Assembly: GCF_001571345.1 (NCBI RefSeq)
Contig: NZ_BCTP01000004.1
Span: 104,049-168,048 of the forward strand
Reading direction: 5' to 3'
Source of the DNA: Komagataeibacter xylinus NBRC 15237
GTDB taxonomy: Bacteria > Pseudomonadota > Alphaproteobacteria > Acetobacterales > Acetobacteraceae
DNA: 64,000 nucleotides
The notes under the pieces are model-generated. The model saw only the letters and a list, made by a program, of their open reading frames with translations. It did no database searches and was not told where the DNA came from. Made by a program: the position numbers and the translations under genes. Of the stretch, positions 43,962 to 53,458 are shown one piece after another (the stretch's first letter is position 1; every line of letters starts with the position of its first letter).

Positions 43962-43988
43962 GGCCGCAGGTGTCATACGCCTGCGGCC
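43962..43988 (+). other. Intra-operon hairpin between glpD and glpK
   Basis: Perfect 9-bp inverted repeat GGCCGCAGG and CCTGCGGCC around a 9-base loop, 12 bp after the glpD stop. No T-run follows on the plus strand, so it is more likely an mRNA stabiliser, processing site or weak attenuator than a terminator. Confidence 0.6.
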
Positions 43989-44025
43989 CAAACGCGCATC
44001 CGCCCTGTTGGGGCAGGAGAAGATA

Positions 44026-45525
44026 ATGAACAAGAAGAACAGAATTCTCGCCATCGACCAGGGAACGACCTCGACCCGCAGCATCGTGTTCGACCGCGAT
44101 ATCACTGCCATTTCGGTCGCCCGCATCGAGTTTGCCCAGCATTATCCCAGCCAGGGCCGGGTCGAGCATGACCCGGAGGAAATCTGGTCCAACGTTCTCT
44201 CCACCGCGCGCGAGGCCATTGAAAAGGCAGGCGGCCCCGACGTGATCGCGGGTATCGGCATTACCAACCAGCGCGAAACCATCGTGGTGTGGGAGCGCAG
44301 CACCGGCAGGCCCATCCATCGCGCCATTGTCTGGCAGGACCGGCGCACCACGCCCATCTGCGCGCGTATGCACGAGGAAGGGCTTGAACCCCTCGTGCGC
44401 GAGCGCACCGGCCTGCTGCTCGACCCCTATTTCTCGGCCACCAAGATCGCGTGGATTCTTGATAATGTAGAAGGTGCGCGCGCGCAGGCCGAGAAGGGCG
44501 AACTGGCCTGCGGCACCATCGACAGCTTCCTTTTGTGGCGGCTGACCGGTGGCCGCGTGCATGCCACCGATACCACCAATGCCTCGCGCACGCTCCTGTT
44601 CAACATCCATACCTGCGCGTGGGATGACGAATTGCTGGCCCTGTTCAAGGTGCCGCGCGCCATCCTGCCTGAAGTCAGGACCAACAGCGAAGTGTTTGGC
44701 GAGACAACGCCCGAGCTGTTCGGCGCCCCGCTCAAGGTGGCCGGCATGGCAGGCGACCAGAACGCCGCCATGGTGGGGCAGGCGTGCTTCCGCCCCGGCA
44801 CCGCCAAGGCCACTTACGGCACGGGCTGCTTCGCGCTGCTCAACACCGGCACCACGCCCGTCATGTCCGAAAACCGGATGCTGACCACCATCGCCTACCG
44901 CATCGGGGCGGAGACGACCTATGCCCTCGAAGGCTCGATTTTCGTGGCAGGTGCGGCCATCCGCTGGCTGCGCGACGGGCTGAACCTCATCACCCATGCC
45001 TCCCAGACCGATGACATGGCCACCCGCGTGCCGCACAGCCACGGCGTGTATATGGTGCCCGGCTTCGTGGGCCTTGGCGCGCCCCACTGGGACCCCGACG
45101 CCCGCGGCCTGATCTGCGGGCTCACGCTTGATGCCACGGCGGCGCACATTGCGCGCGCGGCCCTGGAATCGGTAGCCTACCAGACCATGGACCTGATGGA
45201 CGCCATGCATGAAGATGGGGGCTGCAAGCTCAACGCACTGCGTGTTGATGGCGGCATGTCGGTCAATGACTGGTTCTGCCAGTTCCTGGCCGATATGCTG
45301 CTGACCCCGGTGGAACGGCCCCGGCAGGTCGAGACCACCGCACTCGGGGCTGCCTTCCTCGCGGGGCTGGCCACAGGGGTGTGGGAAAGCATTGCCGAAC
45401 TGGAAGGCACCTGGACACGCGGGCATCTGTTCCGCCCGACAATGGACAAGGCGCAGCGCGATACTATGGTAGCCGGATGGCATGTGGCAGTCCGCCGCAC
45501 GCTCAGTTCCACCGTTGCTGCGTAA
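44026..45525 (+). CDS. glpK: Glycerol kinase GlpK
   Basis: ATP-dependent phosphorylation of glycerol to glycerol 3-phosphate. 499 residues from the ATG encoding MNKKNRILAID, with AGGAG upstream. FGGY-kinase signatures are present: the phosphate loop DQGTTSTRS, GITNQRETIVVWERSTGRP, IVWQDRRT, WILDNVEGAR, FLLWRLTGG, GDQNAAMVGQACF, KATYGTGCF and the ATP site RVDGGMSVND. Length matches E. coli GlpK (502). Controlled with glpD by the upstream GlpR operator; allosteric control by fructose bisphosphate is known for the family but the relevant residues were not checked. Confidence 0.97.
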   Translation: MNKKNRILAIDQGTTSTRSIVFDRDITAISVARIEFAQHYPSQGRVEHDPEEIWSNVLSTAREAIEKAGGPDVIAGIGITNQRETIVVWERSTGRPIHRAIVWQDRRTTPICARMHEEGLEPLVRERTGLLLDPYFSATKIAWILDNVEGARAQAEKGELACGTIDSFLLWRLTGGRVHATDTTNASRTLLFNIHTCAWDDELLALFKVPRAILPEVRTNSEVFGETTPELFGAPLKVAGMAGDQNAAMVGQACFRPGTAKATYGTGCFALLNTGTTPVMSENRMLTTIAYRIGAETTYALEGSIFVAGAAIRWLRDGLNLITHASQTDDMATRVPHSHGVYMVPGFVGLGAPHWDPDARGLICGLTLDATAAHIARAALESVAYQTMDLMDAMHEDGGCKLNALRVDGGMSVNDWFCQFLADMLLTPVERPRQVETTALGAAFLAGLATGVWESIAELEGTWTRGHLFRPTMDKAQRDTMVAGWHVAVRRTLSSTVAA

Positions 45526-45559
45526 TCAAGACTACTGACCAACAGGAAAAGAGTGTTTC

Positions 45560-46546
45560 ATGACCACCACACGGCATAATCCCTATCAGGTGACTGATCG
45601 CAATCTCGCCCTTGAACTCGTGCGCGTAACCGAGGCGGCCGCGGTCGCCGCATCGGCCTGGACCGGTCGTGGCCTCAAGAACGAAGCCGATGGCGCGGCG
45701 GTGGAAGCCATGCGGCGCGCGTTCGACACGGTGGCCATTGATGGCACCGTGGTGATTGGCGAAGGCGAGATGGACGAAGCGCCGATGCTGTTCATTGGCG
45801 AGAAGGTCGGCTCGGGCGGCCCGGGCATGGATATTGCCGTGGACCCGCTGGAAGGCACCAACCTGTGCGCCAAGAACCTGCCCAATGCGCTGACCGTGGT
45901 CGCGCTGGCTGAAAGCGGCAACTTCCTGCATGCGCCCGACATCTACATGGACAAGATCGTGGTTGGCCCCTACCTGCCTGAAGGTGTGGTGGATCTGGAC
46001 AGCACCATCGAGGCCAACCTCAAGTCACTGGCGCAGGCCAAGAAATGCGCGGTGTCCGACCTCATGCTCTGCACGCTCGACCGTGAGCGCCATGAGGAAC
46101 TGATCGCCCGCGCGCGTGCTGCCGGTGCGCGCGTGACCCTGCTGAGCGATGGCGACGTGGCCGCCGCCATAGCCGCCTGCCTCGATGACAGCGAGATTGA
46201 TATCTATGTCGGCTCCGGCGGTGCGCCGGAAGGCGTGCTGGCCGCCGCCGCCGTGCGCTGCGTGCATGGGCAGATGCAGGGCCGCCTCCTGTTTGAAGAT
46301 GATGACCAGGTGGCGCGCGCGCGCAAGATGAACCCCGGTGCCGACCCCTCGCGCAAGCTGGCGCTCGAGGACATGGCGCGCGGTGACGTGCTGTTCTCCG
46401 CAACCGGGGTGACGGGCGGGGCGTTGCTCCACGGCATCCGCCGCAACGGCATCCGCACGGTCACGCATTCGCTGGTCATGCGCTCCAAATCCGGCACAAT
46501 CCGCTTTGTGGAAGGCCACCACGATTACCAGACCAAGACCTGGTGA
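45560..46546 (+). CDS. glpX: Fructose-1,6-bisphosphatase class II GlpX
   Basis: 328 residues with a good ribosome site (AGGAAAAGAG). Hydrolyses fructose 1,6-bisphosphate to fructose 6-phosphate. Class II signatures are VIGEGEMDEAPML, the metal-binding DPLEGTN, and YVGSGGAPEGVLAAAAV. In E. coli glpX is likewise in a glp operon (glpFKX). Here it is joined by an aldolase, so the operon carries glycerol carbon from triose phosphate up to hexose phosphate, useful where the pentose phosphate cycle and gluconeogenesis dominate, as in acetic acid bacteria. Confidence 0.96.
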   Translation: MTTTRHNPYQVTDRNLALELVRVTEAAAVAASAWTGRGLKNEADGAAVEAMRRAFDTVAIDGTVVIGEGEMDEAPMLFIGEKVGSGGPGMDIAVDPLEGTNLCAKNLPNALTVVALAESGNFLHAPDIYMDKIVVGPYLPEGVVDLDSTIEANLKSLAQAKKCAVSDLMLCTLDRERHEELIARARAAGARVTLLSDGDVAAAIAACLDDSEIDIYVGSGGAPEGVLAAAAVRCVHGQMQGRLLFEDDDQVARARKMNPGADPSRKLALEDMARGDVLFSATGVTGGALLHGIRRNGIRTVTHSLVMRSKSGTIRFVEGHHDYQTKTW

Positions 46547-46597
46547 GCAGTATTTCATCGATTGCATAACAACAAGAACAGGCAATAGAGGAACGAC

Positions 46598-47704
46598 ATG
46601 ACCAATACAGCACACACCGCTTCGGGCCGACTGGGCCTGCGCCCCGGCGTTGTGACGGGCGCGGATTACCGCCGCCTTGTCGAGACCTGCCGCGATGAGG
46701 GCTATGCCCTGCCGGCGGTCAACGTGGTGGGCACCGACAGCATCAACGCGGTGCTCGAGGCTGCGGCGCGCAACCGGGCGGATGTCATCATCCAGCTTTC
46801 CAACGGTGGTGCGCGGTTCTATGCGGGCGAAGGCATGAAGGATGCCGAACAGGCCCGCGTGCTCGGTGCGGTGGCTGCGGCCCGTCATGTCCATACCGTG
46901 GCCGCTGCTTACGGCGTGTGCGTGATCCTGCATACCGACCATGCCGACCGTAAGCTGCTGCCATGGATTTCCGGCCTGATCGATGCCAGCGAGGAGGCGG
47001 TGAAGGAAACCGGCCGCCCGCTGTTCTCCTCGCACATGATCGACCTTTCGGCTGAACCGCTGGAAGACAACATTGCCGAATGCGCCCGCTTCCTGCGCCG
47101 CATGGCGCCGCTGGGTATCGGGCTTGAAATCGAGCTTGGCGTGACCGGCGGCGAGGAAGACGGCATTGGCCATGACCTTGATGATGGCGCCGATAACGCG
47201 CATCTCTACACCCAGCCCGAGGATGTGCTGAAGGCTTATGAGGCCCTTTCCCCGCTGGGGTTCGTGACCATTGCGGCCTCGTTTGGCAACGTGCATGGCG
47301 TGTATGCGCCGGGCAATGTCAAGCTGCGCCCCGAGATCCTGCGCAACTCGCAGGCGGCGGTGGCCAAGGCCACCAACCTTGGTGAAAAGCCGCTCGCACT
47401 GGTGTTCCATGGCGGTTCGGGCTCGGAACAGGCCAAGATTACCGAGGCGGTATCCTACGGCGTGTTCAAGATGAACATCGACACCGACATCCAGTTCGCC
47501 TTTGCCAGCAGCATCGGCCACTACGTGCAGGAGCATGCGGAAGCGTTCAGCCACCAGATCGCGCCTTCCACCGGCAAGCCGACCAAGAAGCTGTATGACC
47601 CGCGCAAATGGCTGCGCGTGGGTGAGCAGGGCATCGTGGCGCGGCTTGAGCAGTCATTTGCCGATCTGGGAGCCACCGGGCGCAGCGTGGCGCGCGCGGT
47701 ATAA
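46598..47704 (+). CDS. fba: Class II fructose-bisphosphate aldolase
   Basis: Zinc enzyme condensing DHAP and glyceraldehyde 3-phosphate (reversibly) to fructose 1,6-bisphosphate. 368 residues, close to E. coli FbaA (359). Motifs: LPAVNVVGTDSINA, the zinc-ligand HTDHAD, SSHMIDLSAEPLEDNI, IELGVTGGEEDG, the FGNVHGVY histidine segment, LVFHGGSGS and KMNIDTDIQFAF. AGAGGAAC precedes the ATG. Placed between glpX and glpR, it supplies the substrate for GlpX from glycerol-derived DHAP. Confidence 0.96.
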   Translation: MTNTAHTASGRLGLRPGVVTGADYRRLVETCRDEGYALPAVNVVGTDSINAVLEAAARNRADVIIQLSNGGARFYAGEGMKDAEQARVLGAVAAARHVHTVAAAYGVCVILHTDHADRKLLPWISGLIDASEEAVKETGRPLFSSHMIDLSAEPLEDNIAECARFLRRMAPLGIGLEIELGVTGGEEDGIGHDLDDGADNAHLYTQPEDVLKAYEALSPLGFVTIAASFGNVHGVYAPGNVKLRPEILRNSQAAVAKATNLGEKPLALVFHGGSGSEQAKITEAVSYGVFKMNIDTDIQFAFASSIGHYVQEHAEAFSHQIAPSTGKPTKKLYDPRKWLRVGEQGIVARLEQSFADLGATGRSVARAV

Positions 47705-47736
47705 AAACCACATGTGAAGGGGGAGTATCTGGCAAC

Positions 47737-48495
47737 GTGTCAGCAGAAGAACGTCACCGGGAAATTACCGCGCTGGTGCGTACCCAGGGCTATGTCTCCA
47801 ACGAGGATCTGGCCCAGAGGCTGAATGTTGCGGTCCAGACCATCCGCCGTGATGTCAACCTCCTTGCCCGTCGCGGGTTGGTGGCGCGGCATCATGGCGG
47901 GGCGGGTCTGGCCTCGTCGGTCGAGAATATCGCCTATTCCGAGCGGCAGGTGCTCAACCGGCGGGCCAAGGAAGCCATTGGCAGCCTTGCGGCCCGCCAG
48001 ATCCCTGACAATTCATCGCTTTTTGTCAGCATCGGCACCACGACCGAAGCCTTTGCCAAATCCTTGCGGCGGCACAAGGCGCTGCGGGTCATTACCAACA
48101 ATCTGCATGTGGCCACCCCGCTTTCCGCCCAGACCGATTTTCAGGTGATCGTGACGGGGGGGCAGGTGCGGTTTTATGATGGTGGCATTACCGGCTCCAC
48201 CGCCAGCACCTTCATCGAGCAGTATCGCACCGATTTTGCCGTAATTGGCATCAGCGGCATCGAAGATGATGGCACGCTGCTTGATTTCGATGCCGATGAA
48301 ATCAGCGTGGCCCAGGCCATGATGCGCAATGCAAGGCGTGTCTACCTGTTGGCCGACCAGACCAAATTCGGCCGCCGGCCCATGGGCCGGCTCGGGCACC
48401 TTTCGCATGTGCATGGCTTTTTTACCGACCGGCAGCCATCCGAGCAGATCTGCGCCATGCTGCGTGCTCATGACGTGGAACTGCATATCGCCTGA
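47737..48495 (+). CDS. glpR: Glycerol-3-phosphate regulon repressor GlpR (DeoR family)
   Basis: 252 residues from a GTG, with GGGGGAG about 11 bases upstream. The N-terminal DeoR helix-turn-helix is YVSNEDLAQRLNVAVQTIRR, followed by DVNLLARRGLVARHHGGAG. The C-terminal sugar-phosphate sensing domain contains LFVSIGTTTEAFAKSL, NNLHVATPLS, VTGGQVRFYDGGITG and LLADQTKFGRR. E. coli GlpR is released by glycerol 3-phosphate. Two operators of the expected form occur, before glpF and glpD, so the operon is autoregulated. A repeat copy follows the stop within a few bases. Confidence 0.93.
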   Translation: MSAEERHREITALVRTQGYVSNEDLAQRLNVAVQTIRRDVNLLARRGLVARHHGGAGLASSVENIAYSERQVLNRRAKEAIGSLAARQIPDNSSLFVSIGTTTEAFAKSLRRHKALRVITNNLHVATPLSAQTDFQVIVTGGQVRFYDGGITGSTASTFIEQYRTDFAVIGISGIEDDGTLLDFDADEISVAQAMMRNARRVYLLADQTKFGRRPMGRLGHLSHVHGFFTDRQPSEQICAMLRAHDVELHIA

Positions 48496-48500
48496 TTGCA

Positions 48501-48559
48501 GATAAAAAGCTTCGCAAGACGTCGCCTTTTTGAAAAAAGGCGACACCCGAAAACTTTCA
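48501..48559 (+). repeat. Nested-palindrome intergenic repeat, copy 8 (shortened)
   Basis: It lacks the left outer arm; AAAAAGCTTCGCAAGAC leads into a second hairpin GTCGCCTTTTT/AAAAAAGGCGAC with both sides changed compensatorily relative to GCCGCC. It occupies most of the 73-bp gap between convergent glpR and an SDR gene and is likely their shared terminator. Confidence 0.8.
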
Positions 48560-48568
48560 GCCAGTCTC

Positions 48569-49330
48569 TTACTGCGCCAGATAGCCGCCATCAACCGGCA
48601 GCACCGCGCCTGTGATGAAGGAGGCGTCATCCGAGGCCAGGAACAGGATGGCGCTGGCAATTTCCGCAGGCTTGCCCATGCGGCCCATCGGGTGCATCTC
48701 GACCACCTTGCGAATGCCTTCCGCATCCATGCCCGCCACCGCAGGCGTGTCGATGGTGCCCGGCGCCACGGCGTTGACCCGCACGCCCTTGTCGGCAAGG
48801 TCGATGGCGAGGTGCTTGGTGATGCCTGACGCCACGAATTTGGCCGGGCCATACACCGCCTGGCCCTTCTGCCCGGCAAAGGCCGAGATGGAGGACAGGC
48901 ACACGATCGCGCCCTGTCCGGCATGGACCATCTCGGCTGCGGCATGCTTGCAGCACAGGAACATGCCGCGTGCATCAACCGCCATGGTGTGATCCCACAG
49001 GTCCGCCGTGGCGGAGGCGAGATCGGCCTCGGGGATGACCCCTGCATTGGCCACGAGAATATCGATGCGGCCAAAATGCTTCATGGTTTCATGCACCACG
49101 CGGGCAATGTCGGCCTCGCTGGTTACATCGGCAGGCACCGAGATCACGTCCACGCCGTTTTTTTCAAGCTGGCTGGTCAGTTCATCGAGTGCATCGGTGT
49201 TGAGGTCGGTCAGGGCAAGCTGTGCGCCTTCGGCGGCAAAACGCTCCGCCGTGGCGCGGCCAATGCCGCTTGCAGCACCTGTAATGATGGCGACCTTGCC
49301 TGCAATGCGTCCGGTTTGTGTGGCTGTCAT
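48569..49330 (-). CDS. SDR-family oxidoreductase
   Basis: 253-residue classical short-chain dehydrogenase with a strong ribosome site (AGGAGACC). The cofactor motif is TGAASGIG and Asp in ALTDLN suggests NAD preference. The NAG motif is VANAGV, and the catalytic set is Ser in CLSSISAF, then YGPAK (Tyr and Lys). The C-terminus is FITGAVLPVDGGYLAQ. Substrate not assignable; neighbours (glycerol operon, NADH dehydrogenase) give no firm clue. Convergent with glpR across a repeat. Confidence 0.9.
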   Translation of the reverse strand: MTATQTGRIAGKVAIITGAASGIGRATAERFAAEGAQLALTDLNTDALDELTSQLEKNGVDVISVPADVTSEADIARVVHETMKHFGRIDILVANAGVIPEADLASATADLWDHTMAVDARGMFLCCKHAAAEMVHAGQGAIVCLSSISAFAGQKGQAVYGPAKFVASGITKHLAIDLADKGVRVNAVAPGTIDTPAVAGMDAEGIRKVVEMHPMGRMGKPAEIASAILFLASDDASFITGAVLPVDGGYLAQ

Positions 49331-49667
49331 GGGGTCTCCTGCTTGTCGCTGGCATCAGGCGGGTTAACGCAGGGGGTGTCAAGATGTTGCCCGGCCTGCA
49401 GGGCCCAGGGCGCGTGGGCAGGCTGGTCGGGTTCTTTTGATCAGGTGGAAGTGATTGGCCCGTTTTTCCCGCTCTGGCGGGGTCAAGCGGCAGGGAAAGA
49501 GGCCACCCGTTGCGCAGGCACACCAGAATTCGGGCCTGCGCATGTTTCAGGCACGGGGGGGATCACCTATACTCGCCCCAAACATGGTTTGTTATGAATG
49601 TGGCGGGGCGGTGTTTTCCATGCGAAAAACCGGCGCGCCGTGCGAGCGGGTGTGGAGCATTATCGAG

Positions 49668-50954
49668 ATGGCACAAAAGTTTCGGATCGTTATTGTAGGC
49701 GGTGGTGTTGCGGGCCTTGCGCTTGCAACCCGGCTGGGCAATTCGGTCGGCAAATCGGGCCGTGCGGAAATCACGCTGGTCGATAAAAGCTTCGCGCATG
49801 TGTGGAAGCCGATGCTGCACTGCTTTGCCGCAGGCACCGCCGCCAACGAGAATGACCGCATCAGCTTCATGTCACAGGCCAGCCGGCACCATTTCGAGTT
49901 CTGGCCCGGCGAGATCACGGCGCTCGACCGCACGGCCAAGACCATTGCGCTCGCCCCCATCAAGGACCCGCTGAGCGGGGAGGTGGTGGTCGATGCCCGC
50001 ACGCTCGATTACGACGCGGTGGTGCTGTCAATCGGCAGTCGCGCCAATGATTTTGGCACGCCCGGTGTTGCCGAGCACTGCCTGTTCATTGACAACCTTG
50101 TCGATGCCAATGGCTTCAACGACCGCTTCCGCATGGAGCTGCTGCGCTCGTTTGCCAATAACAATGAACTCGATATTGCCATCGTGGGTGGTGGCGCCAC
50201 CGGCACGCAGCTCGCCGCCGAACTGCACAAGGCGCTCGATCTCGCCTCGCTCTACAGCTTTGGCCGCAAGCCGCCCAAGCTGCGCATCACGCTCCTTGAG
50301 GCCGGCCCGCGCATCCTGCCAGCCTTCCCCGAGGCGGTATCGGCGGCGGCGGTCAAGCAGCTTGAAGCGATTGGCGTGAGCGTGCGCGCAGGCGCTATGG
50401 TCAGCGGCGCGGATGAAAACGGCTTCCTGCTCAAGGATGGCACGCGCGTGCCCGCCACGCTGCGGGTGTGGGCCGCGGGCGTCAAGGCGCCGGACGTGAC
50501 CGCCAAATTTGGCGGCCTCAAGCTGTCACGCTCGGGGCAGCTTGAGGTCCGGCCCTCGTTGCAGGTGATTGATGATGACAACATTTTTGCCATGGGCGAC
50601 TGCGCCTTCATTGCTGAAAAGCCTGTCGCCCCCACCGCCCAGGCCGCCCGCCAGCAGGCCCATCACCTGGCGCGCCACCTGCCGGGGTGGATGATGAGTG
50701 GCCAGCCCATGCCTGCCTTCACCTTCCACAACAAGGGGGCGGTCGTGGCGCTGGGCGACTACAATGGCTGGGGCACGTTCCCCGGCGGCACGGTTTTCGG
50801 TGGCGGCTGGCTGCATGGCCTGTCGGCGCGGATGGTGCATCTCATGCTCTATCGCCAGCATCAGTTCGAACTGTATGGGCCGGTGCGTGGCACGATTTCC
50901 TGCCTTGTCGACTGGCTTGACGTGTTCGTGCGCCCCTCCGTCCGGCTGGACTGA
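49668..50954 (+). CDS. ndh: Type II NADH:quinone oxidoreductase (NDH-2), paralogue 1
   Basis: Non-proton-pumping, FAD-containing respiratory NADH dehydrogenase on the cytoplasmic face of the membrane. 428 residues from the ATG encoding MAQKFRIVIVGG; the open frame extends upstream but without homology. Two dinucleotide folds: IVGGGVAGLALATRLG for FAD and AIVGGGATGTQLAAELH for NADH. Also FAMGDCAFIAEKPVAPTAQAA and the quinone/membrane-associated tail (MVHLMLYRQHQFELYG). It is roughly 80-85% identical by eye to the protein encoded at 59892-61172. NDH-2 recycles NADH quickly during incomplete oxidations. Confidence 0.94.
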   Translation: MAQKFRIVIVGGGVAGLALATRLGNSVGKSGRAEITLVDKSFAHVWKPMLHCFAAGTAANENDRISFMSQASRHHFEFWPGEITALDRTAKTIALAPIKDPLSGEVVVDARTLDYDAVVLSIGSRANDFGTPGVAEHCLFIDNLVDANGFNDRFRMELLRSFANNNELDIAIVGGGATGTQLAAELHKALDLASLYSFGRKPPKLRITLLEAGPRILPAFPEAVSAAAVKQLEAIGVSVRAGAMVSGADENGFLLKDGTRVPATLRVWAAGVKAPDVTAKFGGLKLSRSGQLEVRPSLQVIDDDNIFAMGDCAFIAEKPVAPTAQAARQQAHHLARHLPGWMMSGQPMPAFTFHNKGAVVALGDYNGWGTFPGGTVFGGGWLHGLSARMVHLMLYRQHQFELYGPVRGTISCLVDWLDVFVRPSVRLD

Positions 50955-50977
50955 GGGCCACGGGCGCAGGCTCCCGC

Positions 50978-51631
50978 TCAGTCGTGGCGCAGGTGGTTCG
51001 ACAGGGCATTGCCCGCCGCTTGAATGATGGCCACGAACACGATCAGCACCACCACAACAAGCGACATGACCTGCGTGTTGAAGCGCTGGTAGCCGTAGCG
51101 GATGGCAAGATCGCCCAGTCCCCCCGCACCTACGGCGCCCGCCATGGCCGAGGCCCCGGTCAGGGTAATGAGGGTGACCGTGAGTCCTGCCACCAGGCCG
51201 GGCAGGGCCTCGGGTATGAGCACATGGCGCACGATCATCCACCGCGTGCCGCCCATGGTGCGCACGGCATCGACCAGATTGGGGTCCACCGCGCGCAGCG
51301 AAACCTCGGCAATACGGGCGAAATAGGGAATGGCCGCCAGCGAAAGCGGCACGATCGCTGCCGCCGTGCCCAGTGAGGTGCCCACGATCATCCGGGTTAC
51401 GGGAATGAGAATGACCAGCAGGATGATGAACGGGATGGCGCGCAGAATGTCCACCACCAGCCCCAGCAGGCGGGCGGCAGGCGGGCAGGGCATCAGCCCG
51501 CCGCGCCGCATCGCCACCATGAGCAGGGCCAGCGGCAGGCCGCCGAGCACGGCAAGCAGCCCCGAGCAGGCGACCATGATGGTCGTCTCCCACGTTGCGC
51601 GTGCGATCAGGTCAATGATCAGCCGGGACAT
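50978..51631 (-). CDS. metI: Methionine ABC transporter permease MetI
   Basis: 217-residue inner-membrane permease with five to six helices. The ATPase-coupling EAA-type loop is VRTMGGTRWMIVRHVLIPEALPG in pieces (Glu-Ala-Leu-Pro-Gly present), and GGLGDLAIRYGYQRFNTQVM is a strong MetI signature. I chose the ATG encoding MSRLIIDL, with AAGG nine bases upstream; it overlaps the end of metN by 20 bp. Forms a homodimer with the MetN ATPase to import methionine. Convergent with the first NDH-2 gene. Confidence 0.93.
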   Translation of the reverse strand: MSRLIIDLIARATWETTIMVACSGLLAVLGGLPLALLMVAMRRGGLMPCPPAARLLGLVVDILRAIPFIILLVILIPVTRMIVGTSLGTAAAIVPLSLAAIPYFARIAEVSLRAVDPNLVDAVRTMGGTRWMIVRHVLIPEALPGLVAGLTVTLITLTGASAMAGAVGAGGLGDLAIRYGYQRFNTQVMSLVVVVLIVFVAIIQAAGNALSNHLRHD

Positions 51632-52646
51632 GGCCAAGAACCTTTAGTGAGGGGTCGAACTGCGTCAGGAAATCATGGATCTCGGCGCAATAGCCGGTTA
51701 CCGACACGATCTGGTCGGCAAAGGGCTGGCCCGCGATCTCGGTGGTGCCACCCTGCAGCACGGTGGCCTCCACGCCATATTGCTGGCCGAGCAGCGATAG
51801 CATGGGTTGCCATGCGGCCTCGCCCGCCAGCCTGATGCGGATGATCGCCCACCCATCAGGCGCAGGCTCGGCCACCAGTCGCGCGCGCAGGGCGGGGGGC
51901 ACCTGCGGCTGCGTTTCCGACAGCAGGGCTTCGGTCACGGCGGATTGCGTGGCCGCCCCCATGATGGCCAGCGTGGGCGCGTTTTCAACAATGTGGCCCT
52001 GGTCCAGCACCACGAGATGGGTGGCAATGCGGCGGATTACATCCATCTCATGCGTGATGAGGATGATGGTCAGCCCCAGTTCGCGGTTGATTTCGGCCAG
52101 CAGGTCGAGAATGGCGGTCGTGGTTTCGGGGTCAAGGGCGGAGGTGGCTTCATCGCACAGCAGCAGGGCCGGGTCATTGGCCAGCGCGCGCGCAATGCCC
52201 ACGCGCTGCTTCTGCCCGCCAGAAAGCTGGGCGGGCCATTTATCGCCATGCGCCGAGAGGCCCACCAGCGCCAGCAGTTCCGCAATGCGCTGCGGGCGGT
52301 CTGCGCGTGGCACGCCCGCGATTTCAAGCGGCAGGCTGATATTGCCCGCCACCGTGCGCGAACTGAGCAGGTTGAAATGCTGGAACACGAACCCGATGCG
52401 CCGCCGCAACGCCACAAGCCCGGCCTGCGGCAGGGTGGTGATGTCCTGGCCTTCGATCAGGATCTGCCCCGCATCAGGCCGGTCAAGCGCGCCAAGGCAG
52501 CGCAGCAGCGAACTCTTGCCCGCCCCCGACCGCCCGATCACGCCAAGGATTTCACCCTTTGCTACCGAAAAGGACACATCATCAAGCGCCACATGCCCGC
52601 CAAAGCGGCGGCTCACATGGCGTACGTCAACGACATTCACGTCCAT
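51612..52646 (-). CDS. metN: Methionine ABC transporter ATP-binding protein MetN
   Basis: 344 residues. Walker A is [10 protein letters not shown]-loop FVFQHFNLL, signature [12 protein letters not shown], Walker [14 protein letters not shown] and switch ITHEMDV. The C-terminal 90 residues form a NIL domain ([15 protein letters not shown] region), which in MetN binds methionine and inhibits transport. It overlaps metQ by 10 bp and metI by 20 bp, so the three are translationally coupled in the order metQ-metN-metI. Confidence 0.95.
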   Translation of the reverse strand: MDVNVVDVRHVSRRFGGHVALDDVSFSVAKGEILGVIGRSGAGKSSLLRCLGALDRPDAGQILIEGQDITTLPQAGLVALRRRIGFVFQHFNLLSSRTVAGNISLPLEIAGVPRADRPQRIAELLALVGLSAHGDKWPAQLSGGQKQRVGIARALANDPALLLCDEATSALDPETTTAILDLLAEINRELGLTIILITHEMDVIRRIATHLVVLDQGHIVENAPTLAIMGAATQSAVTEALLSETQPQVPPALRARLVAEPAPDGWAIIRIRLAGEAAWQPMLSLLGQQYGVEATVLQGGTTEIAGQPFADQIVSVTGYCAEIHDFLTQFDPSLKVLGHVPADH

Positions 52647-53458
52647 GCCGGTTCAACCGCGCCGTGGAAGATGGTGGCAATCGCCTCGCGCGTGGCGGGC
52701 TGCTGCACGGCGCGGACGAGTGCTGCGACCCACGGGGCATGCACGTCCGCGGCATTGACGGCCACGAAGTTGACGTAGGGGTTGTTTTGCAGCGATTCCA
52801 CGCCGATCCGCTGCTTCTGTATGTCCACGCCCGCCTTCAGCGCCCAGTTGGTGTTGATCACGGCGGCATCCACGTCCGGCAGGGTGCGACCGACAATGCC
52901 CGCATCGAGTTCATGAAACGAGAAGTGATGGGGGTTTCCGGTCACGTCGAGCGGGGTGGGCAGCAGGCCGGCTGCGGAATCAAGTTTGATCAGCCCCAGT
53001 GCTTCGAGCAGGCGCAGGGCGCGGCCTTCATTGCTCGGGTCGTTCGGCACGGCGATCACCGCCTTGTCCGGCAGGTCGGCCAATGCCTTCCACCGCGCCG
53101 AATACAGCCCGATGGGGGAGAAATAGGTCGGGCAGACGCTGACGATATCATAACCACGGGCCGCTTTCTGGGCCTCGAGGAACGGAGCGTGCTGAAAGGC
53201 GTTGGCATCAATCTCGTGCTCGGCCAGCGCCTCGTTGGGTGTGTTGTAATCGGAGAACGTCACGATGCCGAGATTGAGCCCTTCCTTCGCGGCGTTGGCG
53301 GTAATCACCCGCCACAGATCCTCGTCCTCGCCCGCCATGATGCCAATGCGGATCAGCTTGCCATCTGCTGCCCGCGCCCGTGTTGCCAGGGGGAGGCAGG
53401 CGAGGCCGCCAGTCAGGCTGAGCAGGGCGCGACGGGTGAGGGGGGCAATCTGTTTCAT
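52637..53458 (-). CDS. metQ: Methionine-binding periplasmic protein MetQ (NlpA family)
   Basis: 273 residues from the ATG encoding [13 protein letters not shown]; upstream codons in frame lack signal character. The N-terminus is a signal peptide. Cleavage after RARA by signal peptidase I is likely; the sequence GLAC could alternatively be a weak lipobox. The mature protein has NlpA motifs [58 protein letters not shown] and [10 protein letters not shown]. It captures methionine for MetNI. A 23-bp palindrome lies about 145 bp upstream. Confidence 0.94.
   Translation of the reverse strand: MKQIAPLTRRALLSLTGGLACLPLATRARAADGKLIRIGIMAGEDEDLWRVITANAAKEGLNLGIVTFSDYNTPNEALAEHEIDANAFQHAPFLEAQKAARGYDIVSVCPTYFSPIGLYSARWKALADLPDKAVIAVPNDPSNEGRALRLLEALGLIKLDSAAGLLPTPLDVTGNPHHFSFHELDAGIVGRTLPDVDAAVINTNWALKAGVDIQKQRIGVESLQNNPYVNFVAVNAADVHAPWVAALVRAVQQPATREAIATIFHGAVEPAWT

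Noticed and set aside
48013..49074. Long minus-strand frame overlapping glpR and the SDR gene
   Set aside because: It is the antisense and out-of-frame shadow of two well-supported genes and shows biased low-complexity composition.
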